The position numbers and the translations under genes are program-made. From positions 1 through 64,000 of the forward strand of contig MEOL01000033.1 of assembly GCA_001769215.1 (NCBI GenBank): a stretch of 64,000 nt of DNA, read 5' to 3'. Source of the DNA: Bacteroidetes bacterium GWF2_41_31. Lineage in GTDB: Bacteria; Bacteroidota; Bacteroidia; Bacteroidales; F082. Positions 17,713-26,124 of this stretch are shown piece by piece (position 1 is the first letter of the stretch; each line of letters begins with the position of its first letter). The notes beneath the pieces are model-generated. The model saw only the letters and a list, made by a program, of their open reading frames with translations. It did no database searches and was not told the DNA's origin.

Positions 17713-19605
17713 ATGAACATTAGTATCAATAAAAAAATCTTAATCTTCTCAAGTCTCATTCTGGTATTCAATGTATTTATAGGTTATACCTTTTATGATA
17801 GCAAGCGAAAACTTGCTGACACGGAAAATTTGGTTCAACACACCGAGGACGTTATTTCCAGATCGTCCGGAATCTTATTGCTTTTCAAAGACATTGAAAG
17901 TGCTGCTCGTGGTTTTGTTCTTACCGGAGACAGTACGATTCTGGATCCCTTATTTATTGCCGAAAAAACAATCTTTAACAGCATCGGGCAGCTCAGGAAA
18001 ATGATGTTAAAAAATCCGGTGCAGCAACAACGGTTAGATTCTATCAGTATTTATGTACAAAACCGTTTGGAATTTTCGTTACATCAGGTTAAATTAAGAA
18101 GTAATCAAGGATTAGAATCCGCCATTGCATATTCATCCACCAATAAGGGAAAATATTTTTCCGACCACATGAGCCGGTTGACCAATGATATTCAAATGGA
18201 AGAAGTCGCCGTGTTTAAACGACTTAAAAATACCAATGAGCGCAGAATGGCAATAGTGAATTGGTTTTCAGCGGGTATGTTTGTTTTAATGACTGTGTTT
18301 ACCTTGTTTTTGTTATTCGTCACCGCCAAATATTTGATTCAGATTAAAGAAAAGGAAAAGCGGGCGGAAGAACTGATCATTGCCAACAAAGAACTGGCCT
18401 TTCAAAACAAGGAGAAAGAAAAAAGGGCTGCTGAATTAATCCTTAAGAATGAGGAGCAACGTGAGATGAACGAATACCTGGGAAATTTGCTCGATTGTGC
18501 GAATGCCCCGATTATCGTTTGGGACACACATTTTAAAATTACGCGGTTCAATAGGGCCTTTGAATCCCTCACCGGAAGAATAGAAAACGATGTCATTGGC
18601 AGAACCCCGGAAATTTTGTTCCCGACTGATTCGGCGGACAGTTCAATGGATCTTATAAAGAGAACCCATCATGGTGAGCGGATGGAGGGGGCTGAAATGA
18701 ATATCGTTCATATCGATGGCTCCGTGCGGATACTTCTGTTGAGTTCGGCAAATATCATGTCCTCTGATGGAAAATCAGTGATAGTCACTATTGGACAAGG
18801 TTATGATGTTACCGAGCGAAAACGGGGAGAAGAAGAAATAAAAAAATTGAACGAAACCTTAGAGCAGAGAGTAAATGACAGAACGATACAGCTTGAAGCA
18901 GCAAATAAGGAACTCGAGTCGTTCAGTTATTCTGTTTCACACGATTTGCGTGCGCCTCTCCGACATATTGGAGGTTTTGTTGATTTACTTATTAAAAGTA
19001 ATTCATCCCAACTCAACGACACCGGATTAAGGTATTTAAAAATTATTTCAGAATCGGCTCATGAAATGGGAGAACTGATTGATGCCTTGTTGACCTTTTC
19101 AAGATTGGGAAGGAGCGAATTGCAAGGAACCAGGCTTAATTCAAAAAGCATGGTAACCCGTGCACTTAAATCGTTTACCGAAGAATTGTCCGGTAGGAAC
19201 GTGGAAATTAAATTATCTGATCTTCCGGATGCCTGGGGAGACGAAAACTTAATCTATCAGGTGTGGATAAACCTGATTTCCAACGCTATAAAATATTCCA
19301 GGAATGTGGAAAAAACCGTCATTGAAATTGGTGGCAATATAGAGGATGGAAAAACAATATTTTACGTAAAAGACAACGGTGTAGGTTTTGATATGAAGTA
19401 TGCAGATAAACTATTTGGTGTTTTCCAACGGCTGCACAAAGTAAAAGATTTTGAAGGTATCGGCATTGGCCTTGCAAATGTGAACAGAATTGTATCCAGG
19501 CATGGCGGAAAATGTTGGGCGATAAGCGATTCCGATGGTAAATCGGGAGACAAGGGGGCTACTTTTTTCTTTAGTAATCCAACAAATCATTTGTTAAAAA
19601 TATAA
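17713..19605 (+). CDS. CHASE3/PAS sensor histidine kinase
   Basis: About 630 residues from ATG 17713 (MNISINKKILIF); the ORF begins at an upstream TTG. Layout: TM1, a ~155-residue periplasmic CHASE3-like domain (DIESAARGFVLTGD), TM2 (FVLMTVFTLFLLFV), a coiled linker with two copies of the EKRA(A/E)ELI repeat seen in the next kinase, a PAS domain, HisKA with SVSHDLRAPLRH, and a HATPase with N, G1 and G2 boxes ending GIGIGLANV. It senses an unknown periplasmic cue. The regulator gene follows 4 bp later, so they form a pair. Confidence 0.93.
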   Translation: MNISINKKILIFSSLILVFNVFIGYTFYDSKRKLADTENLVQHTEDVISRSSGILLLFKDIESAARGFVLTGDSTILDPLFIAEKTIFNSIGQLRKMMLKNPVQQQRLDSISIYVQNRLEFSLHQVKLRSNQGLESAIAYSSTNKGKYFSDHMSRLTNDIQMEEVAVFKRLKNTNERRMAIVNWFSAGMFVLMTVFTLFLLFVTAKYLIQIKEKEKRAEELIIANKELAFQNKEKEKRAAELILKNEEQREMNEYLGNLLDCANAPIIVWDTHFKITRFNRAFESLTGRIENDVIGRTPEILFPTDSADSSMDLIKRTHHGERMEGAEMNIVHIDGSVRILLLSSANIMSSDGKSVIVTIGQGYDVTERKRGEEEIKKLNETLEQRVNDRTIQLEAANKELESFSYSVSHDLRAPLRHIGGFVDLLIKSNSSQLNDTGLRYLKIISESAHEMGELIDALLTFSRLGRSELQGTRLNSKSMVTRALKSFTEELSGRNVEIKLSDLPDAWGDENLIYQVWINLISNAIKYSRNVEKTVIEIGGNIEDGKTIFYVKDNGVGFDMKYADKLFGVFQRLHKVKDFEGIGIGLANVNRIVSRHGGKCWAISDSDGKSGDKGATFFFSNPTNHLLKI

Positions 19606-19609
19606 AAGT

Positions 19610-20053
19610 ATGAAAACAGAAATAAAAAGAATTCTGATTGTGGACGATAGTCCAAAAGATGTTGAGCTTACCATGGCTGCGCTATCTGAAAATAACCTGA
19701 TTAATGAAATTGTCGTGGCGGAAGATGGTGAAGAAGCCCTGGATTACTTATATAAACGTGGTAAGTTTTCTAATGAAACCGGCATTCCGGTAGTAATACT
19801 ACTGGATATCAAGATGCCAAAGATGAATGGAATCGAGGTACTTCGACATATCCGTACTAACGCTGATTTTAAATTAATCCCCGTCATTATGGTTACCTCA
19901 TCCCGGGAAGAAAGAGACCTGGTTGAGAGTTACAAACTTGGAGCAAACTCTTATGTGGTTAAACCTGTTGACATTACCCAGTTCCTGGAGGCCATTAAAA
20001 CGTTGGGACAATATTGGGCTGTCGTTAATCAACCTCCTCCAATGAAAAAATGA
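19610..20053 (+). CDS. Single-domain response regulator (Rcp1-like)
   Basis: A 147-residue receiver domain alone. The phosphoacceptor Asp is in ILLDIKMPKMNG, the acidic pair in IVDDSPKD, and the switch residues in VIMVTSS and VVKPVD. There is no output domain, so it probably relays phosphate or acts by binding. It sits 4 bp after the CHASE3 kinase and 39 bp before the hybrid kinase, suggesting a three-component relay. Confidence 0.95.
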   Translation: MKTEIKRILIVDDSPKDVELTMAALSENNLINEIVVAEDGEEALDYLYKRGKFSNETGIPVVILLDIKMPKMNGIEVLRHIRTNADFKLIPVIMVTSSREERDLVESYKLGANSYVVKPVDITQFLEAIKTLGQYWAVVNQPPPMKK

Positions 20054-20092
20054 TTCAAATGAATTTTTAAAACAACTAAAACGCATGCAACG

Positions 20093-22822
20093 ATGAAACG
20101 TAAAATTAAAATATTGCACCTTGAAGATTCTCCTAATGATTCTGAGTTAATTCACGCTATTATCGAAAGCAGTGGAATAGAGCATGATTATTATTTGGTC
20201 GACAATAAAGATGATTTTGTACATTTTCTGGGGTCAGAAAACATCGACATCATAATATCTGATTATAGCATGCCAGGATATCAAGGCAGCGAAGCGTTAA
20301 AAATCGCCAGACAGCACTATGCTCACATACCTTTCATCTTTGTTTCAGGAACAATTGGAGAAGACAGGGCCATTGAGGCCATGTTAAACGGTGCAACCGA
20401 TTATGTGCTTAAAAACAAACTTGAAAGGTTGGTTCCTGCAATTAAAAGGGCCATGCGCGAATACGATCTGGAGGTAAAACGAAAGCAGACTGATGTGGAA
20501 CTGAAACAAAAAAGAGAACTCATCAAAACGCAAAACCTGGCCATCGAAAAACGATCTGCTGAGTTAATAATTGCCAATAAAAAACTGATCTTTCAAAACC
20601 TGGAGAAGGAGAAACGAGCTGCTGAATTAATTATTGCCAATAAGAAACTGACCATTCAAAACAATGAGAAAGAAAAACGGGCAGCAGAGTTAGTCATTGC
20701 AAATGAAGAACTTGTATTTCAAACAGAAGTAAAAGAAAAGCGGGCCGCTGAGTTAATCGTAGCCAACAAAGAACTTGCTTATCAAAACAATGAGAAAGAA
20801 AAACGGGCTGCTGAGTTGGTCATTGCTAACGAAGAGCTTTCATTTCAAACAAGAGTAAAAGAAAAACGAGCCGCGGAATTGATCATTGCAAATAAAGAGC
20901 TTGCTTTTCAAAACAGAGAGAAAGAAAAACGGGCTGCTGAATTAATTATTGCCAACGAAGAACTTGCTTATCAAAATGTAGTAAAAGAAAAACGGGCTGC
21001 TGAGCTGATCGTTGCCAATAAAGAACTTGCTTATCAAAACAAAGAGAGGGAAATGCGGGCAGAAGAATTAATCATTGCCAATAAAGAACTTGCTTTTCAA
21101 AACAGAGAAAAAGAGAACCGGGCCAAAGAATTAATCATTGCCAATAAAGAACTTGCTTTTCAAAACAGAGAAAAAGAGAACCGGGCCAAAGAATTAATCA
21201 TTGCCAACAAAGAACTTGCTTTTCAAAACGGAGAAAAAGAGAACCGGGCCAAAGAACTAATCGTTGCCAACAAAGAACTTGCTTTTCAAAACGGAGAAAA
21301 AGAGAACCGGGCCAAAGAATTAATCATTGCCAACAAAGAGCTTGCTTTTCAAAATGAAGTAAAGGAAAAAAAGTCAGCTGAATTAATCGTTGCAAACGAA
21401 GAACTTGCTTTTCAAAATAATGAAAAGGAAAAACGTGCAGCGGAATTAATCATTGCCAACAAAGAACTCGCGTTTCAAAATGGAGAGAAGGAAAAACGGG
21501 CAGCTGAATTAATTATAGCGAACAAAGAACTCGCGTTTCAAAACGATGAGAAGGAAAAACGCGCTGCAGAATTAATTGTCGCCAACAAGGAGCTCGTTTT
21601 TCAAAATGAGGAGAAAGAAAAACGAGCCGCTGAACTGGTTGTCGCAAAAGAACATGCGGAAGAAAGCGATCGGTTAAAATCAGCATTTTTGGCGAATATG
21701 TCGCATGAAATAAGAACTCCGATGAATGGCATTTTAGGCTTTGCTGAATTATTGAAACAAGCTGACCTGAGTGGTGAAGAGCAACAGGAATATATAAAAA
21801 TTATTGAGAAAAGCGGTGCCAGGATGCTCAACATCATAAACGATATTGTTAATATTTCCAGAATAGAAGCCGGACAAATGGAAGTTAATCTGAGTAAGTC
21901 GAATATCAATGAGCAGATCGATTTCATATATACCTTCTTTAAACCAGAGATTGAAAAGAAAGGGATACAGTTTCTCTTTAAAAAATCGTTGCCTTCTGAA
22001 ACAGCCATTATTACCACAGACCGTGAAAAAATTTTCGCCATTCTAACCAACCTTGTCAAAAACGCCATCAAATTTACCACCGACGGCACCATAGAATTTG
22101 GGTATGAAATTGTAGCAATGGGTCACGACCCATTGCTACAATTTTATGTGAAAGATACAGGCATGGGTATACCAAAAGAAAGGCAGGAAGCCATATTTGA
22201 GCGATTTATTCAGGCTGATATTGCTGATAAAATGGCTTTGCAGGGTGCGGGATTGGGCTTGTCGATTACTAAAGCATACGTGGAACTACTGGGTGGAAAA
22301 ATCTGGGTCATTAGCGAAAAAGGAGAAGGCTCAATTTTCTATTTTACCATTCCTTTCCATACTGAAACTCTAGAGAAAAGTAACGTTGAAACTCCAACTG
22401 CGGAGGAAGTCACCGGAAACCAGGCTAAAAAACTTAAAATTCTGATCGTGGAGGACGATCCTAACTCGTTTAAGTTGATTTCAATTGCCACTAAAATGTA
22501 TTGCCAGGAAGTCTTAGGAGCAACTACCGGAATCGAAGCTGTTGAAATATGTCGCAATAATCCTGACATTGATTTGATACTTATGGATATTCAAATGCCC
22601 GAAATGAATGGTTATGAAGCAACGCGTAAAATACGGACATTCAACAAAGACGTGGTCATTATTGCTCAAACAGCTTTTGTTCTATCTCACGACAGAAAAT
22701 TAATCCTCAAATCAGGATGCAATGATTATATTTCAAAACCTATTTTTAAAGATGAATTGGTGGCATTGGTACAAAAATATTTCGATAAAAAAGCACTCAA
22801 TAAATTATTAATTAATCACTAA
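20093..22822 (+). CDS. Hybrid histidine kinase with N- and C-terminal receivers and 17 tandem 21-residue repeats
   Basis: A 909-residue soluble protein without membrane segments. Receiver 1 spans residues ~1-125 (HLEDSPND, IISDYSMPGY). Residues 156-512 are 17 head-to-tail copies of a 21-residue unit, ELIIANKELAFQNxEKEKRA plus one residue, i.e. three heptads, predicting one long continuous coiled coil. HisKA follows with His538 (NMSHEIRTPMNG), then HATPase (GMGIPKERQ, GAGLGLSIT), then receiver 2 (IVEDDPNS, LILMDIQMPEMNG, FISKPI-like end). Units 9-12 are nearly identical, a sign of recent expansion. Confidence 0.95.
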   Translation: MKRKIKILHLEDSPNDSELIHAIIESSGIEHDYYLVDNKDDFVHFLGSENIDIIISDYSMPGYQGSEALKIARQHYAHIPFIFVSGTIGEDRAIEAMLNGATDYVLKNKLERLVPAIKRAMREYDLEVKRKQTDVELKQKRELIKTQNLAIEKRSAELIIANKKLIFQNLEKEKRAAELIIANKKLTIQNNEKEKRAAELVIANEELVFQTEVKEKRAAELIVANKELAYQNNEKEKRAAELVIANEELSFQTRVKEKRAAELIIANKELAFQNREKEKRAAELIIANEELAYQNVVKEKRAAELIVANKELAYQNKEREMRAEELIIANKELAFQNREKENRAKELIIANKELAFQNREKENRAKELIIANKELAFQNGEKENRAKELIVANKELAFQNGEKENRAKELIIANKELAFQNEVKEKKSAELIVANEELAFQNNEKEKRAAELIIANKELAFQNGEKEKRAAELIIANKELAFQNDEKEKRAAELIVANKELVFQNEEKEKRAAELVVAKEHAEESDRLKSAFLANMSHEIRTPMNGILGFAELLKQADLSGEEQQEYIKIIEKSGARMLNIINDIVNISRIEAGQMEVNLSKSNINEQIDFIYTFFKPEIEKKGIQFLFKKSLPSETAIITTDREKIFAILTNLVKNAIKFTTDGTIEFGYEIVAMGHDPLLQFYVKDTGMGIPKERQEAIFERFIQADIADKMALQGAGLGLSITKAYVELLGGKIWVISEKGEGSIFYFTIPFHTETLEKSNVETPTAEEVTGNQAKKLKILIVEDDPNSFKLISIATKMYCQEVLGATTGIEAVEICRNNPDIDLILMDIQMPEMNGYEATRKIRTFNKDVVIIAQTAFVLSHDRKLILKSGCNDYISKPIFKDELVALVQKYFDKKALNKLLINH
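20558..21628 (+). repeat. 63-bp tandem repeat array inside the hybrid kinase gene, 17 copies
   Basis: The 21-codon unit repeats without frame change from residue 156 to 512, followed by a partial copy running into HisKA. Unit identity is highest in the middle (KENRAKEL type). Two copies of the same unit occur in the neighbouring CHASE3 kinase linker, a possible source. Confidence 0.95.
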
Positions 22823-22961
22823 ACAAAGAGTGAATTGAAGCAAGCGTCAAAAAAGTACGAAAGTCATGGGATTCGAATCGATATCAGCTCCATGACAAGA
22901 TGAAAGATGTATGGAAGCTGATCCGTATTAAAATGGCTAACGCATCATCTTTTACCCTACT

Positions 22962-25514
22962 TTACAGAATTGAATCTTTTGAAAGCTTCACCTGCTTATA
23001 GATCTCAAACCAGGTGATGGTTGAAAATCCTGCTAAAGTACAAATGACAATTTCTACTAAACTTATTCTTTCAAACTGAAATAATTCCAAAAGAAAAGGG
23101 ATGTTCAAAACCATAATCAGGAAGATGATGGCTCCGCCAACTACCCACTTAACCGTTTTATTTCGTGTCATAATAATTTTAATGATCCCCTGAGTCCATG
23201 ATCGGTTTGAAAGAATGACTGCAATGTTGGCCACGATTAAAGTGACAAAGGTGAGTGTTCTTACGGCATCCTCTGAATATCCCATGTTCAGCCCGATAAA
23301 GTAGACCAACAAGGTTGTAATTAAAATGCTGATCCCCTGCGAACAGCTTAAGAAGATTTTTTTTGCACCAAAGAAAGGTTCATTGATAAGCCGTGGAGGT
23401 CGCGACATAATGTTTTCCTCTTCTTTTTCAGCTTCGAAAATAATAGAACAGGCGGGATCGATAATGAGTTCAAGAAAAACAATATGTACAGGCCAAAGGA
23501 TGAGTGGCAGATCGGCGAAGAAAACAGGGATCAGCGACAACCCCGCGATGGGAACGTGAATGGCAAAAATATAACCGAGCGCTTTTTGCAGGTTATCAAA
23601 AATTTTGCGTCCCATGCGCACTGCCCCTACGATGGAGGCAAAATTATCGTCCATCAATACCAGTGAAGAGGCTTCACGGGCTACATCAGTACCTTTTTCG
23701 CCCATCGCAATTCCAATGTTGGCTGCTTTCAGTGCCGGTGCATCGTTGATTCCATCACCTGTCATGGCCACCACTTCCTTGTTTCGCTTGAGCGCGTTCA
23801 CAATTTTGAGTTTTTGTTCAGGAACCACGCGGGCAAAAATATTGACTTCCTTAATTCGTTCACAGAGTTCATCTTCTGTCAGTTCCTTGAGTTCCGGCCC
23901 TGAAATGCAGAGTTCCGGGTTTTTTATGCCAATATCTTTTCCAATATTGATAGCCGTTACCGGATAATCACCTGTAATCATGATCATCCGGATGCCGGCT
24001 TTATAACACTCCTTTATGGCTGCCGGTACGGTTTTCCGGATAGGATCAGATAACCCGATGAGTCCCAAAAATTCGAAATCAAAATCATGTTGAATCGAAG
24101 GCAATTTGCCCGGGGTCAATTTTGCCCTGGCTACACCCAACATCCTTAGTCCGGAAGAAGCCATTTCGGCAACCGCTTTTTCAAATTTCAAAACAGTTTC
24201 CTTATTTAGGTGACACAAATCGAAAATGGCTTCGGGAGCACCCTTTGCCGCGATCACCCTTTCTGCTGAACCAGTTGGCGAAAACACCCTTGACATGGCC
24301 ATTAATTCTTTCGACAGGGGATATTCTTTTTCCATTACCCAGTCAGAATGAAGATGTTCAGTATTCTTGAGAAAATGATCGCCAATATTGGTGATGGCTT
24401 TTTCCATGGGGTCGAAAGGGTTCACCTGACTTGATAGTATTCCGTATTCCACGATTTCATGGTAGGGTTCCGGGAACAATGCTCCTGATACCACATCGTG
24501 AAAATCCGTGCCGTTAAAAAGTCGGGTAACAGTCATCTTGTTTTGCGTTAAGGTGCCTGTTTTGTCGGTGCATAGCACCGTGGCCGAGCCGAGTGTTTCA
24601 ACGGCAGCAGGTTTGCGTGTGAGGACATTTTTTTTTGACATGCGCCAGGCACCCAGAGCAAGAAAAATGGTTAATACTACCGGGAATTCTTCGGGCAGCA
24701 TGGCCATGGCCAGGGTGATTCCGGCGAGAAATCCTTTTAGTAAATCGCCCCTGGTGATGGTATAGATGGCAATTACCATGATACAGAGTGTAATGCCGAT
24801 AATCGCCAGGCGTTTAACCAATGTACCCATTTCACTTTTTAGTTTCGTTGGCTCCTCCACCACGGATTCCAGTGCTTTACCTATTTTCCCGATTTCAGTT
24901 TTCATGGCAGTGGCCGTTACCTTTACCATTCCATTTCCCTGAACGATCATCGAACCGGAATAGACCATGGGCAATTCATCGCCACCGGGAACAATACTGG
25001 TGTCACCATTTTTCCATTCTCTTTTGCGCACCGGTACAGATTCGCCGGTCAGTAACGATTCATCGGCCAGCAAATTAACACTGTTCAGCACCATGGCATC
25101 GGCCGGAACGCGGTCGCCTTCCTGCAGAATCACTAAATCGCCAACCACGACTTCTCTTCCGGCAATTCGGATGGTTTCTCCATCCCTGATTACCAGAGCA
25201 CGTGGACTGGCCAGGTCTTTTAAAGCATCCAATGCTTTTTCAGTTTTCTTCTCCTGGTAAAATTCAATGCCCATCACCACAAACACAAAACCAAGAAGCA
25301 TGATACCTTCCTGAACGTCTCCTAACAGGAGATACAGGGCCCCACAGGCAACCAGCAACAGGAACATGGGTTCCTTTACCACTCCCAATGCAATTTGAAA
25401 ACCATTTTTAGGTTTTGATGAAGGCAGTTCATTATATCCATCCTTCTGAAGGATTGCCGCTGCTTCTTTTGAACCAAGCCCTTTTAATTGATCGGTATCG
25501 ACTGAAGTTTTCAT
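22962..25514 (-). CDS. Cation-transporting P-type ATPase (P2-like)
   Basis: An 850-residue P-type ATPase. An N-terminal cation-ATPase domain (GLGSKEAAAILQKDGYNELP) is followed by the actuator motif LLTGES, the TM4 signature PEEFP, phosphorylation site CTDKTGTLTQN, nucleotide-site KGAPEA and hinge MTGDGINDAPALK. PEEFP in TM4 resembles calcium-type pumps. TM6, however, reads LELIIDPACSIIFEAE rather than the N-x-x-T-D of SERCA-like pumps, so ion specificity is open. It lies 51 bp after marR, with its own copy of the MarR-like operator just upstream. Confidence 0.92.
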   Translation of the reverse strand: MKTSVDTDQLKGLGSKEAAAILQKDGYNELPSSKPKNGFQIALGVVKEPMFLLLVACGALYLLLGDVQEGIMLLGFVFVVMGIEFYQEKKTEKALDALKDLASPRALVIRDGETIRIAGREVVVGDLVILQEGDRVPADAMVLNSVNLLADESLLTGESVPVRKREWKNGDTSIVPGGDELPMVYSGSMIVQGNGMVKVTATAMKTEIGKIGKALESVVEEPTKLKSEMGTLVKRLAIIGITLCIMVIAIYTITRGDLLKGFLAGITLAMAMLPEEFPVVLTIFLALGAWRMSKKNVLTRKPAAVETLGSATVLCTDKTGTLTQNKMTVTRLFNGTDFHDVVSGALFPEPYHEIVEYGILSSQVNPFDPMEKAITNIGDHFLKNTEHLHSDWVMEKEYPLSKELMAMSRVFSPTGSAERVIAAKGAPEAIFDLCHLNKETVLKFEKAVAEMASSGLRMLGVARAKLTPGKLPSIQHDFDFEFLGLIGLSDPIRKTVPAAIKECYKAGIRMIMITGDYPVTAINIGKDIGIKNPELCISGPELKELTEDELCERIKEVNIFARVVPEQKLKIVNALKRNKEVVAMTGDGINDAPALKAANIGIAMGEKGTDVAREASSLVLMDDNFASIVGAVRMGRKIFDNLQKALGYIFAIHVPIAGLSLIPVFFADLPLILWPVHIVFLELIIDPACSIIFEAEKEEENIMSRPPRLINEPFFGAKKIFLSCSQGISILITTLLVYFIGLNMGYSEDAVRTLTFVTLIVANIAVILSNRSWTQGIIKIIMTRNKTVKWVVGGAIIFLIMVLNIPFLLELFQFERISLVEIVICTLAGFSTITWFEIYKQVKLSKDSIL

Positions 25515-25530
25515 GACTATTGGGTTATTC

Positions 25531-25550
25531 TAGTTAGAAGATACTAACAA
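25531..25550. promoter_or_regulatory. MarR-type operator copy upstream of the P-type ATPase
   Basis: TAGTTAGAAGATACTAACAA, an AGTTAG-N6-CTAAC inverted repeat, lies 17 bases upstream of the ATPase ATG. It matches the site upstream of marR at 18 of 20 positions, suggesting direct control of the pump by the MarR protein. Confidence 0.7.
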
Positions 25551-25565
25551 TTAAGTTAAATTTTT

Positions 25566-25979
25566 TTATTTGGACAAAACTTTATTTAACAAATCAATCA
25601 TGGTTTGTAACTCGTGGTCGTTCAATTTGTTTTTAAAGGATTCTGCGATGCGCTTATGAGCAAAATCGTGCATCTGGTTGATGAGTTTTCCCTTTTCGGT
25701 GAGGTGAAGGTGTGCACTGCGTCTGTCTTCGTCCGATTGTACCTTATAAACAAACTCTTTTTCGATGAACTTGTCGATGGTCACTTTTACTGTTGGCTTG
25801 GAAAGTTTCAGAATGTTGGCTAATTCCGTAATATTAGGGTTTCCGAGCATATGAATGGTTTCCAGATAATTCATCTGGGTGTGGGTAAGGTTCGATAGAT
25901 TAAACTGATCCTTTGCCGCATCTTCCATTTGGACCATGATATTAGATAGTTTGGCCACTATTTCTTCCATATTTTTCAT
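25566..25979 (-). CDS. MarR-family transcriptional regulator
   Basis: A 137-residue winged-helix protein. The helix-turn-helix NITELANILKLSKPTVKVTIDKF and the wing KVQSDEDRRSAHLHLTEKGK match the family. It lies upstream of the P-type ATPase on the same strand. An operator-like palindrome overlaps its promoter, which implies autoregulation. The ligand is unknown; control of an ion pump suggests an ionic or envelope signal (inference). Confidence 0.93.
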   Translation of the reverse strand: MKNMEEIVAKLSNIMVQMEDAAKDQFNLSNLTHTQMNYLETIHMLGNPNITELANILKLSKPTVKVTIDKFIEKEFVYKVQSDEDRRSAHLHLTEKGKLINQMHDFAHKRIAESFKNKLNDHELQTMIDLLNKVLSK

Positions 25980-25983
25980 GAAG

Positions 25984-26009
25984 CAAATATAGTTAGAAAA
26001 TACTAACTA
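25984..26009 (-). promoter_or_regulatory. marR promoter with overlapping operator
   Basis: On the minus strand TATATTTG (plus 25984-25991) fits the -7 consensus. TAGTTAGAAAATACTAACTA (25990-26009), containing the AGTTAG-N6-CTAACT palindrome, lies right behind it where the -33/-7 spacer should be. Binding there would block transcription. The -7 box is so near the ATG that the mRNA may be almost leaderless. Confidence 0.7.
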
Positions 26010-26124
26010 AAAGATAAATTTCATTGGGTGCTATTTGTTCTGTTAACGTTTAAATAAACGGAAAAATAGGACGGTGCGCTGGACCTTAAAAACGGGTTCT
26101 TGTTTTTATAAAAGCAATAATATC

